Made by a program: the position numbers and the translations under genes. Source: JAVBWO01 sp036677375 (GTDB lineage Bacteria; Bacillota; Dehalobacteriia; UBA4068; UBA4997). Taken from it: 64,000 nt of DNA. Where the stretch lies: contig JAVBWO010000020.1 in NCBI GenBank assembly GCA_036677375.1, positions 62,001-126,000 of the forward strand, read 5' to 3'. Shown piece by piece: positions 52,258 through 61,134 of the stretch (position 1 is the first letter of the stretch; each line of letters opens with the position of its first letter). Under the pieces are notes generated by a model, which saw nothing but the letters and a program-made list of their open reading frames with translations, was not told the origin of the DNA and did no database searches.

Positions 52258-53616
52258 ATGTCGAAGAATTTTGGAAACGGCAATTTAGCGCAGGGTGCGT
52301 TATCGACCTTGGATTGTGTCATGCTTCTCATGGGGGGAATGATCGGCAGCGCTATCTTTTCTTTATCCGGCGTTACCTATGCCATGGCCGGCCCCGCAAC
52401 AATAATTACATGGATCTTAGCCGCGGCTCTCCTGTTGGTCTACGGCTTGGTAGTTGCGGAATTGGCTTGCCTTTATCCTGTTTCCGGCGGTTTGTATGTT
52501 TATCCCAGAGAGATTTTAGGCAATACGAAAGCGCAAAAGGAATTTTGGGGCTGGCTCAGCGCCTGGGCTTATTTGAACCCTTCCATCTTGGGGACTTCCT
52601 TTGCGGCGATCTTTGTTTCTACCTACTTAGGGACTATCATCCCGGTGGTCTCCCAACATCAAATCTTATTTGCTGTTTTAGGCTGTGCTATATGCGGAAT
52701 TCTTAACATCTTTAAAATCTCCATCATGGGAAAAGTCAACTTAGTCTTGGTGCTTGGCTTGGTCGTCACGCTGGTGATTTATTCTCTCTTTGGCTTTACC
52801 GCTTTTTCGACGAGTAATTTTACCCCCTTCTTTACGCAGGGTTCCGGCGGAGCCAGCGGCTTCTTGGGGGCTATTCCCAACGCCATGCTGGCTTATGGCG
52901 CTATTGTAGCGATTGCTACCATCGGCGCTGAAGTCAAGAATCCCAAAAAGACCATTCCCAAAGCCATGATAATATCGATTATCGTAACCACGGTTCTTTA
53001 TGTCATAGTCGTGATCGCTACGGTAGGCATGCTGGATACCCAAGCCTTCGTTGAAAATCATCAGTTACAATATTATCCCTTATATGCCGCTGCATCCGCA
53101 GCTCTTCCGGGAAGCGCCTCCTGGCTTTCGGTGATCATTTCCTTAGGCGCCTTGATCGCTCTTTTTACTACCATGCTGGTATTGATCATGTCGGCGGGGC
53201 GTACCATTATGGCGGCGGCGCAATCCGGTTTCCTGCCCGGATTTTTGGGCAGGATCAGCCCCCGTACCCAATCACCTGTTGCCGCTATTGTTTTGTCGAC
53301 GGTTGTTGCCGCGGTGATTGCCTGTTTTCCGCAATTTACCAGAGAGATCGTGGGCACCGGCGCTACCTGCAAACTGGTGACCATTGTCATCATGGTTTAT
53401 ACCTTACTGGTAGCCAGGAAGAAGCTTGCTCCGGAACCGGGCAATTTTCGGTTGCCCGGGGGTTCCTTCCTGCCTGTTTTGGTGGTAGCTCTCCTGGTTG
53501 CCTTCATGTTCCTGCAAGGTGCTGCGCCCTTGGCTTTGGCCGGTATCTGGTTCGCCATCGGTTTGGTGATCTATGGAATTTTCCTGGGACTTTCTCGAAA
53601 TAAAAACACCGTTTAA
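52258..53616 (+). CDS. APC family amino acid permease
   Basis: A 452-residue amino acid/polyamine/organocation permease with about twelve hydrophobic segments. The N-terminal LMGGMIGSAIFSLSGVTYAM is the unwound helix 1 substrate motif, and IATIGAEVKNPKKTIPKAM is the conserved helix 6-7 region. I chose ATG 52258 (RBS GGAGGTG), not the upstream in-frame ATG at 52234. It lies after the Grd-like genes on the same strand and probably imports their amino acid or amine substrate. It ends in a strong terminator. Confidence 0.93.
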   Translation: MSKNFGNGNLAQGALSTLDCVMLLMGGMIGSAIFSLSGVTYAMAGPATIITWILAAALLLVYGLVVAELACLYPVSGGLYVYPREILGNTKAQKEFWGWLSAWAYLNPSILGTSFAAIFVSTYLGTIIPVVSQHQILFAVLGCAICGILNIFKISIMGKVNLVLVLGLVVTLVIYSLFGFTAFSTSNFTPFFTQGSGGASGFLGAIPNAMLAYGAIVAIATIGAEVKNPKKTIPKAMIISIIVTTVLYVIVVIATVGMLDTQAFVENHQLQYYPLYAAASAALPGSASWLSVIISLGALIALFTTMLVLIMSAGRTIMAAAQSGFLPGFLGRISPRTQSPVAAIVLSTVVAAVIACFPQFTREIVGTGATCKLVTIVIMVYTLLVARKKLAPEPGNFRLPGGSFLPVLVVALLVAFMFLQGAAPLALAGIWFAIGLVIYGIFLGLSRNKNTV

Positions 53617-53699
53617 GAGTGCTTTTGTAAAACCAATCACAATAAAGGGCAGAGTTTTTATTTGGCGGCCTAGGCAAAGCCGAAAGAGAAAACAACGAA

Positions 53700-53738
53700 T
53701 AAAACGGCGCCCGCAGTATTCTGCGGGCGCCGTTTGGT
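53700..53738 (+). terminator. Strong hairpin terminator
   Basis: Perfect stem AACGGCGCCCGCAG / CTGCGGGCGCCGTT with loop TATT. A second perfect hairpin without T run (CCACGCGC/GCGCGTGG, 53815-53833) follows. The rest of the 53617-53988 gap shows no gene. Confidence 0.85.
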
Positions 53739-53988
53739 TGATAACTTCAGTTTGTTGAGGACGTGGCGTATGCGAAAAAAACCCTGAAAAAAGTGGTCGT
53801 TGTTGCCGATAAAACCACGCGCTAGGCGCGTGGGACCAGAAAAAAGCGATGCCTGTGAGGATGAAATAAAAAGCGTTTAAGCCGCAGGCAGCTGGCGCCG
53901 GGCAGGAAATGCTTGACTTGTCCAATACTTGTTTTGGGCAAAAAACTGATAAAAATAGGATCATTAGGAAAAAACTGGCTGCAATATC

Positions 53989-54017
53989 TTGATTTTTTAT
54001 CCAAAAAAGCTTATGAT
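53989..54017 (+). promoter_or_regulatory. htpG: Promoter of htpG
   Basis: TTGATT (53989-53994) and TATGAT (54012-54017) with 17-base spacing, just upstream of the CIRCE element. Confidence 0.75.
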
Positions 54018-54025
54018 AAAGATAA

Positions 54026-54052
54026 TTAGCACTCATAAGCTTTAAGTGCTAA
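54026..54052. promoter_or_regulatory. htpG: CIRCE operator (HrcA binding site)
   Basis: TTAGCACTC, nine bases, then AAGTGCTAA, which is the CIRCE consensus TTAGCACTC-N9-GAGTGCTAA with one mismatch. It sits between the promoter and the htpG RBS, so HrcA would repress htpG until heat stress. Confidence 0.92.
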
Positions 54053-54097
54053 CAAAAATCATCACAACGACAATAATGATATCGAGGTGTTTCTATC

Positions 54098-55999
54098 ATG
54101 GCAAAAAAACAGTTCAAGGCAGAGTCGAAGCGTTTGTTGGATCTGATGATCAACTCCATCTATACCAAAAATGAGATCTTTTTGCGTGAGTTGATTTCCA
54201 ACGCCAGTGACGCCACGGATAAATTATATTACAATGCCTTGAAAAACAACGTGACCGGCATTGACCGGGAGAGTCTTCCCATTCACATCGATCTGGATCA
54301 GGCGGCCAGGATCTTTACCATTTCCGACCAAGGCTGCGGCATGGCCAAAGAAGAATTGGAGCATAATCTGGGCACCATTGCCCAAAGCGGTTCCCTGGCT
54401 TTTAAGGAAGGGAACTCCACGGAAGCGGATCTTGATCTCATTGGCCAATTCGGCGTCGGTTTTTACGCCGCTTTCATGGTCAGTAAGAAAATACAGGTCT
54501 TAAGCCGCGCTTTCGGCAGCGAAGAAGCTTATTTGTGGGAATCGGAGGGCGCGGACGGCTATACCGTTGTCCCGGCGTCGAAGGACGCTACCGGCACCGT
54601 CGTGACCCTTTATTTAAAGGATGACACGGAAGACAATAATTACAGCCAGTATCTGGACGCCTTCAATGTTAAAAATATCGTGAAAAAGTATTCCGATTAT
54701 ATCCGCTATCCCATCACTATGGACATGCCCAAGAGCCGCAAGAAAGAAGACGGTGAAAGCGGCAAAGATGAAAAGGAAGAATACGAGGATTACCTGGAAG
54801 AAGAAACCGTCAACAGCATGGTTCCAATCTGGAAGAAAGCCAAAAGCGAGCTGACCCCGGAAGATTACAACAATTTCTACCGAACAAAATATTTTGATTT
54901 CCAGGATCCCCTTCGGGTTATCCACCACAGCGTGGAGGGCATGACCACCTATACGGCGCTGCTCTATATCCCCGCCCGGGCTCCTTTCAATTATTACAGC
55001 CGGGATTATGAAAAAGGCCTGCAGCTTTATTCCAACGGCGTCCTCATCATGGACAAATGCGCCGACCTGCTGCCGGATCATTTCAGCTTTGTAGCTGGTT
55101 TGGTGGATTCTCAGGATCTGTCCCTCAATATCTCCCGGGAAATGCTCCAGCATGACCGGCAGTTGAAGAGCATCGCACACATTCTGGAAAAGAAGATCAA
55201 AAGTGAGCTAGCCACGATGCTGGCGGAAGAACGGGAAAATTATGAGAACTTCTTTAAAAATTTCGGCTTGCAGCTGAAATATGGTATTTACAGTAGTTTT
55301 GGCCAGAATAAGGAACTGCTTCAGGATTTGTTGCTTTACTATTCTTCCTCTGAGAAAAAACGGGTGACCCTGGAGGAATATATCTCCCGCATGAAGGAAG
55401 ACCAGAAAGCTATTTATTATGCTTGTGGCGAGACCACGGCCAAGCTGGATATGATGCCCCAGATGGAACGGCTGAAGGAAAAAGGGTACGAGATCCTGTA
55501 TATGACCGACGATATGGATGAATTTGTCGTAAAGATCATGGGGAGCTACAAGGACAAGCAGTTCTGTTCCGTTTCTGATGCTGATTTAGGCCTGGAAAGC
55601 AGTGAGGAACAAGAAGACGTCAAGCAGCAGGCGGAAGAAAATAAAGATCTGCTGGCTTTCTTAAAAGAAGCCTTGGACGGCAAAGTGAAAGAGGTGCGCC
55701 TCTCTACCCGGCTCAAGAGCCATGCGGTGTGCTTGACCTCAGCTGGCGAGATCTCTCTTGAGATGGAAAAAGTGCTGAATACCATGCCTGGTGAAGAAAA
55801 GCCCAAAGCGGAAAGGGTATTGGAGATCAATGCCGTCCATGCCATTTTCCAAAAGCTGGCGGCCCTTTATAAAACGGATCAGGAAAAGGTTAAAACTTAT
55901 GCCAATCTTTTGTATGCCCAGGCCTTACTCATCGAGGGGTTGCCCATTGAGGACCCGGTGGCTTATGCCAATGCGGTATGCGGTCTGATGGCTCAATAA
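54098..55999 (+). CDS. htpG: Molecular chaperone HtpG (Hsp90)
   Basis: A 633-residue Hsp90. The N-terminal GHKL ATPase domain shows EIFLRELISNASDATDKL, TISDQGCGMAKEELEHNLG and GQFGVGFYAAFMVS. The middle domain carries SREMLQHDRQLKSI, and the C-terminal dimer domain follows without the MEEVD tail, as in bacteria. A charged linker (EDGESGKDEKEEYEDYLEEE) is longer and more acidic than in many bacterial HtpGs. The cytosolic chaperone is controlled here by a CIRCE site. RBS ATCGAGGTG precedes ATG 54098. Confidence 0.97.
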   Translation: MAKKQFKAESKRLLDLMINSIYTKNEIFLRELISNASDATDKLYYNALKNNVTGIDRESLPIHIDLDQAARIFTISDQGCGMAKEELEHNLGTIAQSGSLAFKEGNSTEADLDLIGQFGVGFYAAFMVSKKIQVLSRAFGSEEAYLWESEGADGYTVVPASKDATGTVVTLYLKDDTEDNNYSQYLDAFNVKNIVKKYSDYIRYPITMDMPKSRKKEDGESGKDEKEEYEDYLEEETVNSMVPIWKKAKSELTPEDYNNFYRTKYFDFQDPLRVIHHSVEGMTTYTALLYIPARAPFNYYSRDYEKGLQLYSNGVLIMDKCADLLPDHFSFVAGLVDSQDLSLNISREMLQHDRQLKSIAHILEKKIKSELATMLAEERENYENFFKNFGLQLKYGIYSSFGQNKELLQDLLLYYSSSEKKRVTLEEYISRMKEDQKAIYYACGETTAKLDMMPQMERLKEKGYEILYMTDDMDEFVVKIMGSYKDKQFCSVSDADLGLESSEEQEDVKQQAEENKDLLAFLKEALDGKVKEVRLSTRLKSHAVCLTSAGEISLEMEKVLNTMPGEEKPKAERVLEINAVHAIFQKLAALYKTDQEKVKTYANLLYAQALLIEGLPIEDPVAYANAVCGLMAQ

Positions 56000-56213
56000 A
56001 AAATATATGCGTCATCCAAGAGACCTGGCAAAGAGGAAAAGTTTCAGAATATACGGCAAAGACAGAAACCGTTGTGAGAGGGAAGCCCGGTTCTTTTTTG
56101 AGGAATCCGCGCAGTGGGAAATCCGGCAGCGGAAGGGCTAAAGACCATGCCATAGGATGCATCCATTGACGAAAAGATAAAAGGGCATTGCCGCCGTAAA
56201 AGGAGATCATAAC

Positions 56214-56627
56214 ATGAATTGGTTGAGAAGAATGATGGTTGGCCGATATGGCCCGGATCAGCTTTCCTTTGCCTTATTGGCTTTGAGCGTGGTCTTGATC
56301 CTGCTTTCCTTCTTTACAAGGGTGGGGCTGTTTTCTAGTCTGGCGCTGGTGGTGTTGATCCTTTGCTATTACCGGATGTTCTCCCGAAAGTTTAACACAC
56401 GCTATCAGGAGAATGCCCGCTTTATGCGGTTGTGGCAGCCGGTGAGCGTCTGGTTTTTAGCACCGAAAAGATGGCTCGCGCGGACTGCCGTCCGGTTTCG
56501 GGACCGCAAGACCCACTGTTATTTCAAATGTCCCGACTGCGGCCAGCAGATGCGGGTGCCTAAAGGCAAAGGGAAGATCAATATCACTTGTCCCAAATGT
56601 AAAGCAAGTTTTGTAAAGAAGACTTAA
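56214..56627 (+). CDS. Membrane protein with C-terminal zinc ribbon
   Basis: A 137-residue protein with two adjacent transmembrane helices (about residues 18-55) and a C-terminal zinc ribbon (CPDCGQQMRVPKGKGKINIT, then CPKC; about residues 104-132). The basic juxtamembrane region suggests the ribbon is cytosolic. RBS AAAGGAGA precedes ATG 56214. Similar small proteins are common and uncharacterised in Bacillota. Confidence 0.85.
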   Translation: MNWLRRMMVGRYGPDQLSFALLALSVVLILLSFFTRVGLFSSLALVVLILCYYRMFSRKFNTRYQENARFMRLWQPVSVWFLAPKRWLARTAVRFRDRKTHCYFKCPDCGQQMRVPKGKGKINITCPKCKASFVKKT

Positions 56628-56872
56628 GAAGAATAAGGTGATTCCGGCGCTCAAGGCAGGGAAAGGATGGGCCGGGGCGGGTTTTCGTTTTTAGGAAGCG
56701 CGAAACGGTCCCGCCAGTCCTGACCGGTCCGTGCCGGGATGAAAAATTGCTTTTGGGAAGCACGGTATTGTTTTCATGCCTTTGGCGCCGAGGGGTTATT
56801 CCGTGGCCGGAACGCTTCAGAACGGGCAGGTAAGACATGGCAAGATCAGTACAGACAAAAGAGGGAGAAGCA

Positions 56873-57724
56873 ATGAAGACAGGGCTGGTATTGGAGGGTG
56901 GCGCCATCCGCACGATATTTTCCTGCGGCGCCACCGACGCTCTCTTGGACAATGGGATCATGGCGGATTATGTTATCGGCGTTTCCGCCGGGATCGCTTA
57001 CGGAGTATCTTATGCCTCAAAGCAGAGCGGCAGGAACTTAGAGATCCTGCAAAAATTTGTCCGGGACAAACGGTATATGGGGATCAATAATTTGATCAAT
57101 CCTAAAAACCGCAGTTATTATAATTTAAAATTTGCATTTGAGGATATCCCGGAGACCCATGTGCCCTTTGATTTTGATACTTTTTATGCTTTCCCGGGTC
57201 AGGTGGTGGCGGTGGTGAGCAATCTCGTGACCGGTCGGGCGGAATACCTGGAGGTGCCCAGAGATGACCATGCCTTTTCTTTGCTGAAGGCTACCTGCGC
57301 CATGCCTCTGCTTTTTCCGGTAATCGAGATCGACGGCAATTCTTATCTGGACGGCGGAGTGACGGATCCCATCCCCTTCCGCCAGGCATTAAAAGAGGGT
57401 TGCGACAGGATGATCATCATTCTGACCAGGGAATATGGCTACCGCAAGGAAACTGAAAAAGGCGTCAAGATCGCCGCGGGAAGGTACCGGCACTATCCGG
57501 CCTTTTGCCAGGCTCTTGCGGAACGGGCAAAACGCTATAACGAGAGCCTGCAATTGCTGGATACTTTGGAAAAAGAGGGTAGGGTCTTGACAGTGCGACC
57601 CCGAAACACCGCCGGTTTCCATCGGCTGGAGAAGGATATCACTAAAATAAACAATCTCTACCATGACGGTTACCGTCAGGTCACGGAACGCTTGGCAGAG
57701 ATCCGGCAGTATTTGGCTGGATAA
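56873..57724 (+). CDS. Patatin-like phospholipase
   Basis: A 283-residue patatin-like hydrolase (YjjU-like branch). Oxyanion loop LEGGAIRTIFSCGATDAL, nucleophile Ser in IGVSAGI (G-x-S-x-G) and catalytic Asp in YLDGGVTDPIP form the Ser-Asp dyad. There is no signal peptide, so it acts in the cytosol, probably as lysophospholipase or acyl esterase. I chose ATG 56873 with RBS GAGGGAGAAG rather than ATG 56837. It is followed by a terminator. Confidence 0.93.
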   Translation: MKTGLVLEGGAIRTIFSCGATDALLDNGIMADYVIGVSAGIAYGVSYASKQSGRNLEILQKFVRDKRYMGINNLINPKNRSYYNLKFAFEDIPETHVPFDFDTFYAFPGQVVAVVSNLVTGRAEYLEVPRDDHAFSLLKATCAMPLLFPVIEIDGNSYLDGGVTDPIPFRQALKEGCDRMIIILTREYGYRKETEKGVKIAAGRYRHYPAFCQALAERAKRYNESLQLLDTLEKEGRVLTVRPRNTAGFHRLEKDITKINNLYHDGYRQVTERLAEIRQYLAG

Positions 57725-57760
57725 AAACAACCTGCTTAAAAAAAGCAGGTTGTTTTTGTT
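57723..57760 (+). terminator. Rho-independent terminator of the patatin gene
   Basis: Stem AAAAACAACCTGCTT / AAGCAGGTTGTTTTT with a short A-loop, followed by T-rich sequence. Confidence 0.93.
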
Positions 57761-58201
57761 CTGTACGTGTCTAACGCCTTGATGTTGGGCATACCACCCG
57801 TTTTATAGGCGGTCATGATTATGGATTGGGTCTGTTGAGTTCGTGGAGGCGCAAAACAACAATCATACGCGGATAGCGGGCGGGAGCAAAAGGCTGCACA
57901 AAAAATCACCTTCTGGCAAATGGAGTTGTTCAGGCTGCCATACTGACGCTGACGAAAGGAAAGGGGAGGATGGCTTAAGTTTGCTGAGAGACGGAATATG
58001 GGAAATAGAAACCGTTCTTTATTGCCTTCATGTGCGGGTGGAGAAAAGGCTTTATGCCGGTTATTCTGAAGAGTAAAATGACAAGAGGCGCTGTGCCCAA
58101 CCGACGTATGGCAAGCGGCTCAGCGGCAAAGCCAATCGCGCGGCGGATACCGTACCTTGATCTGGGTTGACTTTTAATTTGTATGGCGCGGCAAGTCATT
58201 T
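57761..58201. other. Empty intergenic region
   Basis: I see no supported gene, RNA or repeat in this 441-bp stretch. A 77-codon frame at 57843-58076 lacks a good RBS and any recognisable domain. Confidence 0.5.
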
Positions 58202-59074
58202 TTAGCGCAGGAGCTTTGCCATGTCTTCCGGCAAAGGGGAGGTAACGGTGTGCCATTCTCCTGTAACGGGATGACGAAAGCGGATCTCGCCGCAATGCAG
58301 GGCTTGCCGGACGATTTCTTTTTGGCTGCCGCCGTAAAGGTTATCTCCTGCCAACGGGTAACCCAGCCAGGCCATGTGGGCGCGGATCTGATGGGTGCGG
58401 CCCGTTTCCAGTGTCACGGATACCAGCGTATAACCGTGATTTTTTTGCAGCACCCGGTAATGGGTAATGGCGCGCTGCCCCGCGGGATTCACCATCCGTT
58501 TGATCTTCTCGCCGCCTACCCGAAGCAGCGGCGCGTCGATGGTACCTTGATCCTGGGGTAAATATCCTTCTAAAACAGCAAAATATGTCTTTGCAATGTC
58601 GTAATCGGCGATGGCCGCCGCTAGGCGGTGCATGGCCACCAGGCAAAGACCGGTGGTGTCCCGGTCCAGCCGCCCCACCGGACGGAACATTTTGTCCGGG
58701 AAGCGCCAAGCAAAATAGTTGCCTAAAGAATCGTGATAGGTTTTGGCGCAAGGGTGGATGGTCATGCCGGCGGGCTTATGGAAAATCACCACATCCTCAT
58801 CCCTGTAGGCAATGGATACGGTAAGCGCCGGATTGGGTAGGAGAGAAGCGGTTTCCGCCGGGCAGCGGATCTCAATAATATCTCCGCTAAAAACAGGGTC
58901 GATGAGGCGATGAAAAGTACCGTTCACCGCGAGCCCTTCTTTTTTTAAGCCGACGAGCAAATGGTGGGAATACCCTTGCTTTTCCAGAAAAGCGCGCAGC
59001 GGCTTGCCATCGTCTTGGGGCCCGATGGTATAGGAGAGAATTCTTGGCTGGGATTTGTCGGGAGAGCCGGTCAT
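58202..59074 (-). CDS. RluA family 23S rRNA/tRNA pseudouridine synthase
   Basis: A 290-residue pseudouridine synthase. An S4-like N-terminal RNA-binding segment (LRAFLEKQGYSHHLLVGLKK, about 20-75) is followed by the catalytic domain with the Asp in GRLDRDTTGLCLVA and the conserved LETGRTHQIRAHMAWLGYPL region. I chose ATG 59074 with RBS GGAGG; the in-frame extension to 59107 has no support. Target uridines cannot be assigned by sequence alone. Confidence 0.93.
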   Translation of the reverse strand: MTGSPDKSQPRILSYTIGPQDDGKPLRAFLEKQGYSHHLLVGLKKEGLAVNGTFHRLIDPVFSGDIIEIRCPAETASLLPNPALTVSIAYRDEDVVIFHKPAGMTIHPCAKTYHDSLGNYFAWRFPDKMFRPVGRLDRDTTGLCLVAMHRLAAAIADYDIAKTYFAVLEGYLPQDQGTIDAPLLRVGGEKIKRMVNPAGQRAITHYRVLQKNHGYTLVSVTLETGRTHQIRAHMAWLGYPLAGDNLYGGSQKEIVRQALHCGEIRFRHPVTGEWHTVTSPLPEDMAKLLR

Positions 59075-59420
59075 AAAAAGCCTCCGTGAAGTCATCCTAA
59101 TCATCATTGCATTGATTCATTATATCATTAGTTCATTATATCATAAAAAGCCCCGCTTATATAAAAAACCGCCGCATCTTCTTATGGCGATCGTTTTCCG
59201 CTTTCTTCATGATTCTTTATGCTACTTCATAATTCCGGCAATCCGATTGCACAGATCTTTTTGTTCTAGCGCATTGAAGAAGCGATGTTAAAGAGTGGCG
59301 CTTCCGGCAGGCCGTTTTTGCCGTCTGACGCTTCCTGTGAAGGATATGGTCCGGCTATTTTTTTATAAAAGAAGCCACCGCTGCCGGATGCGAAAATCAA
59401 TTAAAAATTTTGACAGTACT

Positions 59421-59449
59421 TTAACTTTAGTAAATTAATATGGTATAAT
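59421..59449 (+). promoter_or_regulatory. Promoter of the OPT-peptidase operon
   Basis: TATAAT (59444-59449) with a weak TTAACT -35 (59421-59426), 17-base spacing, 41 bp upstream of the transporter. Otherwise the 59075-59490 gap shows no gene. Confidence 0.6.
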
Positions 59450-59490
59450 ACGTTAGCAAATAAAATAGTTAACAGGGATGTGACCGGCAA

Positions 59491-61122
59491 ATGGAACAAA
59501 ACAGCTTGGGGTATGCTTCTACCATAAAGGAGCAATTGACTATTCGGGGCATCGTCATCGGTGTTATTGGTGCTATCATCATTACCACCAGCTCTCTTTA
59601 TGTGGCTCTGCGTATGGGTGCATTGCCTTGGCCCACCGTTTTTGTGGCTATTACGGCCATGGCGGTACTGCGGGGCTTAAAAAACAGCAATCTCAATGAG
59701 ATCAATGTTACCCATACCATCATGTCCGCCGGGGCCATGGTAGCCGGTGGCATTGCCTTTACCATTCCGGCCATTTGGATTTTGGACGCCACGGCAAAGA
59801 TCGGTATGTCGACGCTTTTGGTGATTACCCTTTGCGGCGTTCTTTTAGGCATTATTTTTACCGGTCTGGTGCGGAAATACTTTGTGGAAAAACAAGAGAC
59901 TCCTTATCCCATTGGCCGTGCTGCTTATGAAACGGTGATCGCCGGGGATGAAAAAGGCAGCCGCGCTAAATATCTCTTTTCTTCTTTGGGCATTGCCGGA
60001 GCTTTTACTTTTGTCCGGGATACCCTTACCCAAGCGGTTCCCTCTCTTTGGATGTCTGCTTCTCTCTCGGCTAAGGGCGTGCCTTTCGGCATTTGGTATT
60101 CTCCTATGGCGCTGGGCATCGGTTATGTCATCGGACCTTTAGCGACGGGAGTCTGGTTTTTAGGCGGCATCATCGGCTTTTTTGGTTTTCTGCTTTTAGG
60201 AGTGAATGCCGGCTGGTTTTCCGATTTGGCCGCTGCCGAAAGTTTTCGGGTCAGCATCGGCATCGGCATGATGGTGGGGACAGGTATCGGCATTTTGCTT
60301 CGGAGCATTCTGCCTAAGGCCAAAGAGATTTACGGCCCGCTGTTCCGCCGCCAAAGCGGCGAGGGCGGCAAGGGCTTTTACTGGATTTCCCTTGCACTGC
60401 TCCTCATTGCTTTTCTTTTGACTTTTATTTTAAAGATGAATTTTATCGGCGGCCTGCTTGCGGTATTGGGCACCTGGTTGGTAACGGCAATGGCGGCTCA
60501 GATCACCGGACAGACCGGTATCAACCCTATGGAGATCTTTGGCATCCTGGTCATGCTTTTGGTAAAGGCCTTCGTGTCTTTGGGAATGGTGCAGGCCGTT
60601 TGTATTGCCGGGACGGTTGCCGTCGCCTGCGGCCTGACCGGTGATGTCTTGAACGATTTTAAAGCCGGTCATCTTTTGCACACCAACCCCAAGGCGCAAT
60701 TGATCGGCGAGTCCATCGGCGCCATTGTGGGAGGTATCGTGGCCTGCATCGCGCTGTTTGCTCTTATGACTTACTTCGGCGGCGTGGGGGGCGATACCGG
60801 CCTGCCGGCGCCTCAGGCCGCCGCGGTGGCCGCGATGGTGGGCGGCCTGCCGGACAGTACCGCCTTTTTCATCGGTTTGGCGCTGGGCGCGTTGTTCTAT
60901 ATTTTAAAAGTACCCGCCATGACCTTGGGTCTTGGTATTTATCTGCCCATTTATATCAGTACCACGGTATTCGCCGGCGGCCTGGTCAGCCTGGTGGTAA
61001 AAAAATTTGCCCCCGGTGTCAATCAAAGCGGCAAAGGAGTAGCTGTTGCTTCGGGTTTTTTAGGCGGCGAAGGCGTTGTAGGTACCATCATCGCCCTTTG
61101 GCGTGTGGTGACCATGAGTTAG
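59491..61122 (+). CDS. OPT family oligopeptide transporter
   Basis: A 543-residue OPT transporter with about 14 hydrophobic segments. Family-like motifs are PTVFVAITAMAVLRGLKNSN, EKQETPYPIGRAAYETVIAG and AALFALMTYFGGV-like helices, with an expanded C-terminal VNQSGKGVAVASGFLGGEGV stretch as in prokaryotic OPT proteins. The preceding RBS is weak. It is 12 bp upstream of a P1 aminopeptidase gene, so imported peptides or modified amino acids are probably processed by that enzyme. Confidence 0.92.
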   Translation: MEQNSLGYASTIKEQLTIRGIVIGVIGAIIITTSSLYVALRMGALPWPTVFVAITAMAVLRGLKNSNLNEINVTHTIMSAGAMVAGGIAFTIPAIWILDATAKIGMSTLLVITLCGVLLGIIFTGLVRKYFVEKQETPYPIGRAAYETVIAGDEKGSRAKYLFSSLGIAGAFTFVRDTLTQAVPSLWMSASLSAKGVPFGIWYSPMALGIGYVIGPLATGVWFLGGIIGFFGFLLLGVNAGWFSDLAAAESFRVSIGIGMMVGTGIGILLRSILPKAKEIYGPLFRRQSGEGGKGFYWISLALLLIAFLLTFILKMNFIGGLLAVLGTWLVTAMAAQITGQTGINPMEIFGILVMLLVKAFVSLGMVQAVCIAGTVAVACGLTGDVLNDFKAGHLLHTNPKAQLIGESIGAIVGGIVACIALFALMTYFGGVGGDTGLPAPQAAAVAAMVGGLPDSTAFFIGLALGALFYILKVPAMTLGLGIYLPIYISTTVFAGGLVSLVVKKFAPGVNQSGKGVAVASGFLGGEGVVGTIIALWRVVTMS

Positions 61123-61134
61123 GAGGGGTGAGAC

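Noticed and set aside
57843..58076. 77-codon frame between patatin and RluA genes
   Set aside because: No convincing RBS and no family resemblance; composition fits non-coding DNA.
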